Below, piece by piece: positions 37,534 to 46,302 of a stretch of DNA of 64,000 bases. The notes beneath the pieces were generated by a model, which saw only the letters and a list, made by a program, of their open reading frames with translations, was not told the DNA's origin and ran no database searches. How positions within the stretch are numbered: position 1 is the first letter of the stretch; each line of letters begins with the position of its first letter. Position numbers and translations under genes: made by a program. The stretch comes from Solibacillus ferritrahens (GTDB lineage Bacteria > Bacillota > Bacilli > Bacillales_A > Planococcaceae): contig NZ_JAXCLE010000009.1 in the NCBI RefSeq assembly GCF_037027585.1, forward strand, positions 1 to 64,000, given 5' to 3'.

Positions 37534-38952
37534 ATGAAAAAAGTTATACAACTTATCATTTTATTTGCATTATTCTTTTCATTACCTATTCAAGGTTTCG
37601 CCTCGGTCAGCGGTGCCGTTACGTCGAACTTAGGGAAAAGCAATGCAGCGGTGACAATCCGCGATATTGATAGTGGGAAAATCGTTTATTCTCAAAATGG
37701 GAATAAGCTTATGCGTCCAGCTTCTAATATGAAATTAATCTCCGGTGGTGCCGCACTATCCATTTTAGGAGAAGATTACCGTTTTACTACAGACTTATTT
37801 ATTGATGGAAAGGTTGTCAACAAAACGTTGAACGGCAACGTTTACATAAAAGGCAGTGGAGATCCGACTTTGAATAAAGAGGATTTTCAGGAGTTTGCTA
37901 AAATATTGAAGCGCAATGGCATACGGACTATTAACGGCCATTTAATAGGTGATGACACAGCCTTTTCTGGCAGTACATTACCGCCAGGAGTCGACAAAAC
38001 AGATGAGACGTATTACTTCGGTGCACGTACATCAGCTATTACGATGTCTCAAAATGCTGACTTTGATGCAAGTACAATTATTATTACAGCAAAGCCAGGA
38101 AAAGTTGGGGCTAAACCAAGCTATTCAGTGGAGCCGAATTTAAGTGGCATGGTAATTACTAATCAGGCGAGAACTGTTAATAAAGGCAGTAAAAATACAC
38201 TTACGATTAAACGATCCTACAATACGAATCGCATTATTATTTCCGGAAACATTCCACAGGGGAGTAGCAAAAAAGAGTGGGTAACACTGCAGGATCCTTC
38301 GCAAAACACGATGCAGGCAATTAAGCTAACATGGCAAAGTGCAGGCATCAAGTTCTCAAAGGATTCAAAAATTCAATTGGGTAAAGTACCACAAAAGGCT
38401 AAGTTGCTCTACACAAATGAATCACGTACTTTAGCGTCCATTTTCCCTGCATTTATGAAGCTGAGTAATAATAGTATTGCAGATATCCTCGTAAAAGCGA
38501 TGGGCAAGGAGCAGCTAGGGGAAGGAAGCACGAAAAAGGGCGTAACGCTATTAAAGAGCTATGCAGAGTCATTGGATATTCCTGTGGATAATTGGCGTAT
38601 CGTAGATGGTTCAGGGTTGTCCAATTCAAATCTTGTGACGACAAATAGTTTGTCCCAATTATTATTTAAAGTTCAAAAAGAACCTTATTTCAATACGTTT
38701 TATCGATCATTGCCAATCGCAGGTAATGATGAACGTTTTGTCGGAGGGACATTGCGTAAGCGTTTAACGAGCGCTAATTTACAAAACCGGATTTATGCGA
38801 AGACTGGATATATCCCAAATGTTTATACATTATCAGGCTATATTAAAGGACAAAGTGGCAAAGAGTATATATTCTCGATTTTATTGCATAACACGGCGAA
38901 CGGAAATGCATATATAGATCGTACAATGACAGCGCTTGTTAAAAATTTGTAG
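37534..38952 (+). CDS. dacB: D-alanyl-D-alanine carboxypeptidase/endopeptidase (PBP4, S13 family)
   Basis: A 472-residue secreted peptidoglycan peptidase. It has a cleavable signal peptide (about 1-23, GFAS end), the catalytic S64-NM-K67, a later SNN triad and the KTG box in YAKTGYIP. The large insert between the first two motifs is typical of the class C / PBP4 type (DacC in B. subtilis). It trims peptide stems in cell-wall remodelling. The pcp gene follows 12 bp later. Confidence 0.92.
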   Translation: MKKVIQLIILFALFFSLPIQGFASVSGAVTSNLGKSNAAVTIRDIDSGKIVYSQNGNKLMRPASNMKLISGGAALSILGEDYRFTTDLFIDGKVVNKTLNGNVYIKGSGDPTLNKEDFQEFAKILKRNGIRTINGHLIGDDTAFSGSTLPPGVDKTDETYYFGARTSAITMSQNADFDASTIIITAKPGKVGAKPSYSVEPNLSGMVITNQARTVNKGSKNTLTIKRSYNTNRIIISGNIPQGSSKKEWVTLQDPSQNTMQAIKLTWQSAGIKFSKDSKIQLGKVPQKAKLLYTNESRTLASIFPAFMKLSNNSIADILVKAMGKEQLGEGSTKKGVTLLKSYAESLDIPVDNWRIVDGSGLSNSNLVTTNSLSQLLFKVQKEPYFNTFYRSLPIAGNDERFVGGTLRKRLTSANLQNRIYAKTGYIPNVYTLSGYIKGQSGKEYIFSILLHNTANGNAYIDRTMTALVKNL

Positions 38953-38964
38953 AGGTGTAATGAG

Positions 38965-39576
38965 ATGAAAAAAGTATTAGTAACAGGATTCGAGCCATTC
39001 CTGACAAATCCGATTAATCCAACGATGGATATTGTACAGGCACTGAACGGGAAAACTATTGGTCAATATGAAGTAGTTGGGCATGTACTATCTGTTGATT
39101 TTCAAAAAGCACCTGAACAATTTTTGAACCTTATTGAAGAAGTACAGCCTACAATCATTGTTTCACTGGGACTTGCAGCAGGTATTTCGAAAATTTCACC
39201 GGAACGTGTTGCCATCAATGTAAAGGATGGAGAAAAAGATAATGCAGGTCATGAATTTGAAGATGCATCAATTCGAACAGATGGCGATGTTGCCTATTTT
39301 TCAACATTGCCAATACGAAAAATTATCAATCGTTTGAATTCGGCAGGGTATCCAACGGCGATCTCTAATTCAGCAGGAACGTACCTCTGCAATAATATTA
39401 TGTATGAAGGACTGTATTACGCAGTAAATCATGAGTCGATTCGTGCTGCCGGGTTTATCCATATACCGGCGTCATTTGAATTGGCTATCCAACATGGTAG
39501 AATACCCGGCTGGTCTGGACGTGATTTGGAAGCTGCAATAGAGCTTGCATTAGAAGTATGTATAGAAAACGTTTAA
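38965..39576 (+). CDS. pcp: Pyroglutamyl-peptidase I
   Basis: A 203-residue cysteine peptidase that removes N-terminal pyroglutamate. The opening VLVTGFEPF, the catalytic Glu in SPERVAINVKD, the Cys in SAGTYLCNNIMYEGL and the His in FIHIPA are present. Probably cotranscribed with dacB, then ended by a strong terminator. Confidence 0.94.
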   Translation: MKKVLVTGFEPFLTNPINPTMDIVQALNGKTIGQYEVVGHVLSVDFQKAPEQFLNLIEEVQPTIIVSLGLAAGISKISPERVAINVKDGEKDNAGHEFEDASIRTDGDVAYFSTLPIRKIINRLNSAGYPTAISNSAGTYLCNNIMYEGLYYAVNHESIRAAGFIHIPASFELAIQHGRIPGWSGRDLEAAIELALEVCIENV

Positions 39577-39599
39577 TTGGAATATATTATTAAATAACT

Positions 39600-39658
39600 A
39601 AGCTTGGAAATTTATAAAGTTCTTAAAAAGGAACTAACTATAAATTCCAAGCTTTTTT
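39600..39658 (+). terminator. Terminator after pcp
   Basis: AAGCTTGGAA-TTTATA-AGTTC pairs with GAACT...TATAAA-TTCCAAGCTT, followed by TTTT. Confidence 0.92.
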
Positions 39659-39686
39659 ACTGGCCACAATAGCCTTTCAGATAAGA

Positions 39687-39935
39687 CTAAAATCCGATTA
39701 CTTTTCTTAGTTTTTTATATCTTTTGGAGCCGATCAGCTGCTCTATTTCCTCGCGTACATTTTGTGGTATCCCGTAAATGCCCCAAGTAATGGAAGCATT
39801 ACTTAAAATTTTGCGCAGCTTTTTAATTTCTTCAATAGAAAATTCAAGCTCCTGTTGTTTGGCAAACTTCTGTAACTGTTTATCATTCATTCCTTTAAGA
39901 TTTTCAAACCATTGTAACATTTGAATAGTCATCAT
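39687..39935 (-). CDS. Small DUF2624/YqfT-like protein
   Basis: An 82-residue, highly charged helical protein without a signal or membrane segment. Its length and position next to the nfo cluster match yqfT (DUF2624) of B. subtilis, and the LQKFAKQQELEFSIEEIKKL stretch is compatible, but identity is not certain. Two ATGs (39933-39935 and 39930-39932) are adjacent, with GAAAGG directly upstream, so the start is approximate. Confidence 0.6.
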   Translation of the reverse strand: MMTIQMLQWFENLKGMNDKQLQKFAKQQELEFSIEEIKKLRKILSNASITWGIYGIPQNVREEIEQLIGSKRYKKLRKVIGF

Positions 39936-39953
39936 CCTTTCAAGTTTATTTCC

Positions 39954-39982
39954 TTTACATGAACCAAAAAGTCTATTATACT
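39954..39982 (+). promoter_or_regulatory. Promoter of the znuCB-zur operon
   Basis: TTTACA (39954-39959), 17-bp spacer, TATACT (39977-39982). Transcription would begin inside or next to the Zur box. Confidence 0.7.
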
Positions 39983-39991
39983 AACATGATG

Positions 39992-40014
39992 TAAATCGTA
40001 ATGATTTTGAATTA
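39992..40014 (+). promoter_or_regulatory. Zur box
   Basis: TAAATCGTAATGATT (39992-40006) is a full left half and centre of the Bacillus Zur operator (AAATCGTAATNATTACGATTT). The right half is degenerate (TTGAATTA). It covers the predicted transcription start, so zinc-loaded Zur should repress the operon, including its own gene. Confidence 0.75.
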
Positions 40015-40030
40015 GAAAGAAGCGAACGAT

Positions 40031-40777
40031 ATGAAAAAAATACTAATTGAATTGAAGGATGTTTCATTTCAATATGAATACACACAAGCTTTGAAAAATA
40101 TTTCTTTACGCGTTCATGAGGGCGACTTTTTGGCGTTAATGGGGCAAAATGGCTCTGGAAAATCGACACTTTTAAAATTAATTTTAGGTCTATTGAAGCC
40201 AATGTCTGGAGAAATTAAATTATTTGGCGAACAAGCCAATCATTTTAAGCACCGTGAATGGATTGGCTATGTGTCGCAAAAGTCCAATGCCTTTAATTCC
40301 GGTTTCCCTGCAACAGTTGAAGAAGTTGTAAAAAGCGGTTTGGTACAAAAGGTTGGGTTATTTAAACGATATCCAAAAGATGCTGACATTTTAGTGAAGG
40401 GTGCTTTAAAGGATGTCGGTATGGAAAAATATTTGAAGCGTAATATTGGGCAGCTTTCTGGTGGCCAACAGCAACGCGTATTTATCGCACGTGCTTTAGT
40501 GTCAGACCCTAAGCTCCTTATTTTAGACGAACCTACAGTAGGAATTGACCGCGAAAATGTGCAGGCATTCTATGATATGCTTGCACACTTGAATAAGCAT
40601 CACAATATGACGATGATTTTAGTTACGCATGATGTTGATACGGTTTCGGATCGTGTCAGTCATGTAGCATGCCTAAATCAATCGATCCATTTCCACGGAT
40701 ATAAAAATGATTTTGATACGATTTCGGAAGAACAGATCGCTAGCTGGAACGGTCACTCTGTTCGAAAGATTCATTAA
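40031..40777 (+). CDS. znuC: Zinc ABC transporter ATP-binding protein
   Basis: A 248-residue ABC ATPase with Walker A GQNGSGKS, signature LSGGQQQR, Walker B LLILDEP and switch His (VTHD). It is assigned to zinc (ZnuC/AdcC) because it is followed by a nine-helix type permease and Zur and preceded by a Zur box. The zinc-binding lipoprotein (znuA/adcA) is not in the window. Confidence 0.93.
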   Translation: MKKILIELKDVSFQYEYTQALKNISLRVHEGDFLALMGQNGSGKSTLLKLILGLLKPMSGEIKLFGEQANHFKHREWIGYVSQKSNAFNSGFPATVEEVVKSGLVQKVGLFKRYPKDADILVKGALKDVGMEKYLKRNIGQLSGGQQQRVFIARALVSDPKLLILDEPTVGIDRENVQAFYDMLAHLNKHHNMTMILVTHDVDTVSDRVSHVACLNQSIHFHGYKNDFDTISEEQIASWNGHSVRKIH

Positions 40778-40793
40778 GGAGTAGACCGCCGTT

Positions 40794-41660
40794 ATGATAG
40801 AAGCAATATTAAACTATGAATTTTTACAAAATGCCTTTTTCTCGGGATTGATTATTGGCGTGATTGCACCGCTTCTAGGGGTGTTTATCGTTGTTCGTCG
40901 ATTGTCGTTAATAGCAGATGCTTTATCGCATGTAACACTTGCCGGTATCGCTGGAAGTCTTTACTTAAGTCAGTCATTCGCAGGACTGGCATTGCTAAAC
41001 CCTATTTATCTAGGTATTGTGGCATCTGTAAGTGGCTCGATTTTAATTGAGCGTTTACGTCGACTGTATAAACATTATGAAGAACTTGCGATTCCGATTA
41101 TTATGTCAGGTGGTATCGGAATTAGCGCGATATTTATTTCGTTGGCAAGTGGCTTTAATACCGATCTGATGAGCTATTTATTCGGCTCAGTTTCCGCTGT
41201 ATCGCGGCAGGATTTGTATGTTGTGATGGCGATTGCGGTCGTTGTCGTATTATTTTTAGTTCTGTTTTTTAAAGAACTCTTTGTTTTATCGTTTGATGAA
41301 GAATACGCTAAAGCGAGTGGCTTACCTGCAAAGTGGATTCATCTGCTGTTTATGGTAGTGGTTGCATTAGTCATTGCCGCAAGTATGCGAATCGTAGGGA
41401 TTTTACTTGTATCAAGCTTGATGACATTACCGGTAGCCGCTGCGATGCGGTTGGCGCGTGGATTTAAAGAAGCCATTATTTTAGCAATTGTATTTGGAGA
41501 GCTGGCAGTAATTATTGGATTGATTTCTGCATTTTACTTAAACTTAGCACCTGGTGGAACAATTGTTGTCACATCGATCATTATTTTATTGCTAGTTATA
41601 TTTATCAAAAAAATTGTGCTAAAAGTATCGATTAAATCGAAAGGGGAAGAAGTACTATGA
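40794..41660 (+). CDS. znuB: Zinc ABC transporter permease
   Basis: A 288-residue ABC-3 type metal permease with about eight membrane helices. Conserved GVFIVVRRLSLIADALSHVTLAGIA-type opening and the AASMRIVGILLVSSLMTLPVA stretch are visible. Pairs with ZnuC 16 bp upstream and overlaps zur by 4 nt. Confidence 0.93.
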   Translation: MIEAILNYEFLQNAFFSGLIIGVIAPLLGVFIVVRRLSLIADALSHVTLAGIAGSLYLSQSFAGLALLNPIYLGIVASVSGSILIERLRRLYKHYEELAIPIIMSGGIGISAIFISLASGFNTDLMSYLFGSVSAVSRQDLYVVMAIAVVVVLFLVLFFKELFVLSFDEEYAKASGLPAKWIHLLFMVVVALVIAASMRIVGILLVSSLMTLPVAAAMRLARGFKEAIILAIVFGELAVIIGLISAFYLNLAPGGTIVVTSIIILLLVIFIKKIVLKVSIKSKGEEVL

Positions 41661-42067
41661 ATGCAACTCGCGCGTGGGAAATATTAAAGGAAAACGGCTA
41701 TAAAAAGACCGATAAACGAGAATTGATTTTGGATATGTTTGCAGCTACTGATAAATATTTGACTGCCCGTGATTTGCTGTCAGTATTGAAAAAGGATTTC
41801 CCTGGGATGAGCTTCGATACGATCTATCGCAACTTAGCGACTTTTGTCGAGCTTGATATTTTGGAAGAAACGGAATTAAACGGTGAGCGTAATTTCCGCA
41901 TGCACTGCGAGTCAGACCACCATCACCATCATTTTATTTGCCGTGATTGTGGTAAAGTAAAAGAGCTATCCGTCTGCCCAATGGAAATGCTTGGTGAAAA
42001 GTTGCCGGGGTATGCTGTAGAAGCACATAAATTTGAGATTTACGGCAAATGTCCTGAATGTTTATAA
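41657..42067 (+). CDS. zur: Zinc uptake regulator Zur (Fur family)
   Basis: A 136-residue Fur-family repressor. It has a winged helix N-terminal domain (SFDTIYRNLATF), a His-rich segment (ESDHHHHHFICRDCGKV) and two CxxC pairs (CRDC and CPEC) for structural zinc. Fur-family identity is certain. Zinc specificity is inferred from the operon and the Zur box. Autoregulated, as the last gene of the operon. Confidence 0.92.
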   Translation: MNATRAWEILKENGYKKTDKRELILDMFAATDKYLTARDLLSVLKKDFPGMSFDTIYRNLATFVELDILEETELNGERNFRMHCESDHHHHHFICRDCGKVKELSVCPMEMLGEKLPGYAVEAHKFEIYGKCPECL

Positions 42068-42121
42068 AATGTAGTTTGCATAAAATTTTTTATATGCTAA
42101 AGTGATAAAGACAAATTGAAT

Positions 42122-42285
42122 AAATTTGCAGGAAAAAGATGCATGATGCATAAATGGGAATTCGGTGTAAATCCGAAGCTATATCCGTAACTGTAAGCGT
42201 TGATGAAAATAAGTGTAATACCACTGCTAATATAGCGGGAAGGTACTTGTGAGTAAAGTGAAACGCAGAGCCAGGAGACCAATCT
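42122..42285 (+). promoter_or_regulatory. Cobalamin (adenosylcobalamin) riboswitch
   Basis: The B12 box AGCCAGGAGACC (42269-42280) closes the aptamer. The upstream GGGAATTCGGTGTAAATCCG and CCGTAACTGTAAGCG segments are the conserved core loops. A terminator hairpin follows at 42378-42409. Cobalamin binding should shut off the salvage operon downstream by premature termination. Confidence 0.96.
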
Positions 42286-42377
42286 TTTTCTTATCGTAAC
42301 ATCCCTCTTCGGAATTAAAGAGAATGTACGGCAATCACTGATCGAATGAGCGTTTTGCACCCTTTTATTGATTTTTG

Positions 42378-42409
42378 AAGCCATCCATTTTCTTGGGTGG
42401 CTTTTTTTC
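42378..42409 (+). terminator. Riboswitch expression-platform terminator
   Basis: AAGCCA-T-CC pairs with GG-G-TGGCTT, followed by TTTTTT. It lies about 95 nt after the B12 box and 50 nt before the first gene. Confidence 0.88.
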
Positions 42410-42458
42410 GTTCACTCAATAATTGCGAGGAGGCACTACTTGAAGTGAGGAGAACTAT

Positions 42459-43019
42459 ATGAAAAAAGATATTCGTTATTCCTGCTATCCGTTTATGCGG
42501 GAAAAATCAAGCTGTGTTGACTATGAGATTCGGACGGATTCTTTAACAACGCGAATCGGCGCAGTATTTCCAACATTAGTCGATGATGCATTAGGTCAGA
42601 TTGTGCTTGAAGATTTAAAAAAGATTCAGCCGCTAGCCTATCATGCCAATGGTTCGGTCCGCGGTAAATTAGCTATTACATCTGAAGATTTACTATGGTT
42701 AAGCGATCGATACGATTTTTATGTAAGTGAAGTCGGGGAAACGATTCAGCAGTTTGTCCTGCCACAGGGAATTGAAAGTGCCGCAAGACTGCATATTTGT
42801 CGCAGCGAGGCGAAAAAGTCTTACAGGGCATTACATAAAGTAAGCGAAGAAAGAGAAGTGGATGAAATTCTGTTTGATTTTCTCGGGCTGCTTGCCAATG
42901 TATTTTTTGTCATGGCGGTCTATATGAATCAACAGCATCAGCAGGAAGAAATTCCATTTATCTCAAAATCTTATCCAACGAAAAAGAAAAAAGGAGTTAC
43001 AACAAATGAAATTGAATAA
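42459..43019 (+). CDS. Divergent cobalamin adenosyltransferase-like protein
   Basis: A 186-residue protein. The C-terminal half (QQFVLPQGIESAARLHICRS ... DEILFDFLGLLANVFFVMAVYMNQ) matches the last helices of PduO-type ATP:cob(I)alamin adenosyltransferases. The N-terminal TRTGDKG-type ATP loop of PduO is not visible. As first gene after the B12 riboswitch, corrinoid adenosylation is the natural role, but activity should be tested. It overlaps btuF by 14 nt. Confidence 0.65.
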   Translation: MKKDIRYSCYPFMREKSSCVDYEIRTDSLTTRIGAVFPTLVDDALGQIVLEDLKKIQPLAYHANGSVRGKLAITSEDLLWLSDRYDFYVSEVGETIQQFVLPQGIESAARLHICRSEAKKSYRALHKVSEEREVDEILFDFLGLLANVFFVMAVYMNQQHQQEEIPFISKSYPTKKKKGVTTNEIE

Positions 43020-43959
43020 CAAATGGGTCGTTGCATTAGCGGCAACATTATTACTAGCAGCATGTGGATCAGATGAGGAAAAAACAGAAAAGGACGTTAA
43101 AAATGAGGAGCAAGCTACAACCAAAAATGATGGCGCTCCTTATACAGTTGTCGATGACCGTGGTGTTGAGGTGACATTTGATGAAGTCCCGGAAACGATT
43201 ATTTCACTACAGCCAAGCAATACAGAGATTTTGTTTGAACTAGGAGTAGGTGAACAAATTATCGGTGCAACGGACTTTGATACATATCCGGAAGCAGCAC
43301 AAAAAATTGAACGTGTTTCAACGTCTACCGTCATTAATGCAGAACGAATTTTGGAATTGGATCCGGATGTAGTTGTGGCATATACAATTGGGGAGGAAGC
43401 ACAAATTGCTCAACTGGAAGATGCGGGTCTGAAAGTATTTGTTATTGCTTCTGCCACGACATTCGATGATGTTTATTCAGATATTATTCAGTTGTCAGAA
43501 GTAATGGGTATCGAAGAAAAAGGTGAAGAAGTTGTAGCCGATATTAAAGCACAAATTAAGACAGTACAAGAAAAAACAGAAACAATCGATACGAAGAAAA
43601 AAGTGTATTACGAAGTGTCCCCAGCTCCGGATCTTTGGACAACCGGCAACAGTACTTTCCAGCAAGAAATAATGGATTATGCAAATATCGAAAATATTTA
43701 TGCTGATCAGACGAGCTGGATTAGTGTGACAGAAGAGGATGTTATTACTCGCAATCCTGAAATTATTATTTCACCTGCAACTTATATGGAAAATGCGGTC
43801 GAAGAAATTTTAGGACGTACAGGGTGGGATAAAATACAAGCAGTCACAGACAAGGCAGTTTATTTAGTGGATGGCGATATTATGTCACGTCCTGGACCAC
43901 GTATTGGTGAAGCAGTAGAAATTATGGCACAATCAGTATATCCGGAATTGTTTAAATAG
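43006..43959 (+). CDS. btuF: Cobalamin/corrinoid-binding lipoprotein BtuF
   Basis: A 317-residue ABC substrate-binding protein (cluster A-III). The lipobox LLAAC is at about 17-20, followed by an acidic linker. The periplasmic-binding fold core PETIISLQPSNTEILFELG and WISVTEEDVITRNPEIII is typical of BtuF. The cognate permease and ATPase (btuCD) are not in this operon. AAAGGAG precedes the ATG within the end of the previous gene. Confidence 0.9.
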   Translation: MKLNNKWVVALAATLLLAACGSDEEKTEKDVKNEEQATTKNDGAPYTVVDDRGVEVTFDEVPETIISLQPSNTEILFELGVGEQIIGATDFDTYPEAAQKIERVSTSTVINAERILELDPDVVVAYTIGEEAQIAQLEDAGLKVFVIASATTFDDVYSDIIQLSEVMGIEEKGEEVVADIKAQIKTVQEKTETIDTKKKVYYEVSPAPDLWTTGNSTFQQEIMDYANIENIYADQTSWISVTEEDVITRNPEIIISPATYMENAVEEILGRTGWDKIQAVTDKAVYLVDGDIMSRPGPRIGEAVEIMAQSVYPELFK

Positions 43960-43970
43960 TTATAGAATAG

Positions 43971-44003
43971 AAGAACATGCCTTAGTTGGGCATGTTCTTT
44001 TTG
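43971..44003 (+). terminator. Internal terminator between btuF and cobU
   Basis: AAGAACATGCC pairs with GGGCATGTTCTT, followed by TTT. It splits the riboswitch operon, so distal genes may be expressed at a lower level or by read-through. Confidence 0.75.
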
Positions 44004-44024
44004 AACTGGAAAGGAGGCATACGA

Positions 44025-44567
44025 TTGATTTTTATAACAGGTGGTGTACGCAGCGGGAAAAGTGCTTTTGCAGAAAAATATGCGAGGCGGTTAGGTGAAA
44101 ATAAGTTGCTTTACTATGTCGCTACGGGAGTATCATTTGATGATGAAATGAAAAAACGGATTGTCCGCCATCAGTGGGACCGTCAAAACCAAAACGCTAC
44201 CTGGAACACGGTGGAAATGCAAGTACAGATTCCTTTAACGATACAACAACTTTCAAAAGATGCAGTCGTGCTTTTTGAATGTGTGACAACCTGGCTTTCG
44301 AATGTACTTTTTAACTATGAAGCAGAATGCAAAAATAGCGAATATATCAATAATTGTATTGAATCGCTGCAAAAGCAATTGCTAGCTTGGCATCAGCAAG
44401 GTGCTACAATAGTAGTTGTATCAAATGAAGTGTTAGACGAATTGCCTTCTCGTTATAATGAGGTAAATTTATATCGTAAACTTTTGGGAGAACTTCATCA
44501 GTGGATTGTCCAACATAGCGATGAAGCATATGAAGTACAATATCAGCTTGTACAGCAATGGAAATAA
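44025..44567 (+). CDS. cobU: Adenosylcobinamide kinase/guanylyltransferase-like protein CobU
   Basis: A 180-residue RecA-fold enzyme that phosphorylates adenosylcobinamide and adds GMP. P-loop GGVRSGKS, YVATGVSFDDEM, IVRHQWDR and ECVTTWLSN are conserved. The family's SNEVG-GIVP segment is degenerate here (SNEVLDELPSRYNE). The start is a TTG at 44025 with AAAGGAGG 7 nt upstream; the frame extends further upstream without a good site. A second CobU-like gene that keeps GIVP lies at 45874. Confidence 0.85.
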   Translation: MIFITGGVRSGKSAFAEKYARRLGENKLLYYVATGVSFDDEMKKRIVRHQWDRQNQNATWNTVEMQVQIPLTIQQLSKDAVVLFECVTTWLSNVLFNYEAECKNSEYINNCIESLQKQLLAWHQQGATIVVVSNEVLDELPSRYNEVNLYRKLLGELHQWIVQHSDEAYEVQYQLVQQWK

Positions 44568-44579
44568 GGAGTGGGCAAG

Positions 44580-45353
44580 TTGAAAAACAGCTTTACAGGA
44601 TTTTTATTAGCATGGCAGTTCTTCTCGGCAGTACCAATTAAGAGGCAGCTCGATATGAATGCCAAGTCGGTTACATGGATGTACGCTTTCTTACCGATCG
44701 TTGGTTTATTCATAGGCGTAATGATTAGTGGTGGTGTTTTTGTCATCTCAAGTTATAGTGACATTTCGAGTCTGCTTTTGGCGATTTTAATCGTAATTAT
44801 GTTCATTATTCTGACAGGCGGTCTGCATTTAGATGGCTGGATTGATATGAGCGACGCCTTTTTTTCCTATGGTGAAAAAGAAAAACGATTGGAAATTTTG
44901 GATGATCCGCGTACAGGTGCTTTCGGTGTCATCAGTGTTTTTTGCTTATTGCTGTTAAAAGTCGGTGTTATTTATGAAATGCTTTTAAATGGTCATGAGG
45001 AGATTATTCCCTTTATTATTTTTATCCCTTTTATTGCACGTTTAGGGATGCTCATTTACTTTTTAACGATGCAAACGGCCAAGCAGACAGGGCTCGCAGC
45101 TTATTTTAAATCCATTATCATTCCAAAGAAACTGATGCTAATCATAAGCTTTTTTTCTATATTATTTTTAGGGGTATGGATTTATTTTTCGATGTACAGC
45201 TTATTTATTTTAGTTATTGTTATGCTGCTATCTATTTTCTTTTACCGGAAATGGACGCAAAAGCATTTTGGCGGGATGAGCGGTGATTTACTCGGTGCTT
45301 TAGGAGAAGGGTTGGAGGTTGTACTATGGCTGACGGTATTACTTTGCATTTAA
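44580..45353 (+). CDS. cobS: Adenosylcobinamide-GDP ribazoletransferase (cobalamin synthase)
   Basis: A 257-residue membrane enzyme that joins Ado-GDP-cobinamide to alpha-ribazole (phosphate). LAWQFFSAVPIKR, the metal-binding GGLHLDGWIDMSDAFFSYG with DPRTGAFG, and late FGGMSGDLLGAL are diagnostic. The start is a TTG at 44580 with AAGGAG 9 nt upstream. It overlaps cobC by 28 nt. Confidence 0.92.
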   Translation: MKNSFTGFLLAWQFFSAVPIKRQLDMNAKSVTWMYAFLPIVGLFIGVMISGGVFVISSYSDISSLLLAILIVIMFIILTGGLHLDGWIDMSDAFFSYGEKEKRLEILDDPRTGAFGVISVFCLLLLKVGVIYEMLLNGHEEIIPFIIFIPFIARLGMLIYFLTMQTAKQTGLAAYFKSIIIPKKLMLIISFFSILFLGVWIYFSMYSLFILVIVMLLSIFFYRKWTQKHFGGMSGDLLGALGEGLEVVLWLTVLLCI

Positions 45354-45922
45354 TTCGTCATGAAAAGACAAAAGCGAATATAGAAAGAAAATATATTGGC
45401 TGGACAGATGAGCCGATATTAAAGATGGTTCAGGCACAGATGCCAATCCACACAAATGAAGTATTTGGAAGTGATTTGTTGCGTTGCCGTGAAACAGCGC
45501 AATGCTATTTTCCGCATGCTTCATATTATCAAAACAAAAACTTAAGGGAACTGCATTTCGGGGATTTTGAAATGTGTACATATGAACAACTACAGCATAA
45601 CGATACTTACCGGGCCTGGATAGATGATCCGGTAAATATGCCAACTCCTAACGGGGAGCACTTTTTACAGTTTCAACAGCGCGTTTTAACGGGTGTTCAT
45701 GAAATTGTTCAACAAGAGAAAGAATATACATTGATTGTTCATGGTGGTGTCATTCGGATACTGCTTGCGAAATATGGTTTTACAGAGCAGACATTTCAGC
45801 AAACGATTGCCAACCACCGAACAATTTATACGCTTAGCTGGGATTCCATTGAAGACTTTATAGGAGGTGCAAGATGTTCATTATACTCGGAGGCGCACAT
45901 AACGGTAAACGAGCATATGTAG
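45326..45922 (+). CDS. cobC: Alpha-ribazole phosphatase-like histidine phosphatase
   Basis: A 198-residue histidine phosphatase. LIRHEKT replaces the usual RHG (catalytic His kept), with SDLLRCRETA and LIVHGGVIRILL supplying the second His. In this operon it would dephosphorylate adenosylcobalamin-5'-phosphate or alpha-ribazole-5'-phosphate. It overlaps both neighbours, indicating tight translational coupling. Confidence 0.87.
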   Translation: MADGITLHLIRHEKTKANIERKYIGWTDEPILKMVQAQMPIHTNEVFGSDLLRCRETAQCYFPHASYYQNKNLRELHFGDFEMCTYEQLQHNDTYRAWIDDPVNMPTPNGEHFLQFQQRVLTGVHEIVQQEKEYTLIVHGGVIRILLAKYGFTEQTFQQTIANHRTIYTLSWDSIEDFIGGARCSLYSEAHITVNEHM

Positions 45923-46302
45923 AGGATTTAATTGCACAATTACCGACAAAAAAGCTTGTCAAATACGAAGGGATATTACCTCGGATAGAGGAAGAAACTG
46001 AAGATAAACGAATTATTATTAGCAATTTCGAACAGATTGTATTACCGCATCTTCATCAGCCAGAGGAGCTGGTTGCACAGCAGATTTTTGAACGTATTGC
46101 TGAAACTTCCGCACTCGCTGAAGTATTTTGTATTTGTACAGATACGAGCAGGGGGATAGTGCCGCTTGAAAAGGAAGCACGTCAATTAAGAGATACTTGT
46201 GGTCGACTATACCAAAAGCTTTGCAACGAAGGGCATACGGTTGTTCGTGTATGGTACGGTATTCCACAAATTTTAAAAGGAGCACATTATGGACAAAACT
46301 AA
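45874..46302 (+). CDS. Short CobU-like protein with altered P-loop
   Basis: A 142-residue CobU paralogue. It has a P-loop-like GGAHNGKR (Arg where Ser/Thr is required) and the CobU-type SRGIVPLEKEARQLRDTCGR segment near residue 90. The central RH...R and second nucleotide motif are missing. It keeps exactly the part that is degenerate in the neighbouring CobU, so the two may work as a heteromer, or this one may be regulatory. The start ATG has AGGAGGTG upstream and overlaps cobC by 49 nt. Confidence 0.75.
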   Translation: MFIILGGAHNGKRAYVEDLIAQLPTKKLVKYEGILPRIEEETEDKRIIISNFEQIVLPHLHQPEELVAQQIFERIAETSALAEVFCICTDTSRGIVPLEKEARQLRDTCGRLYQKLCNEGHTVVRVWYGIPQILKGAHYGQN

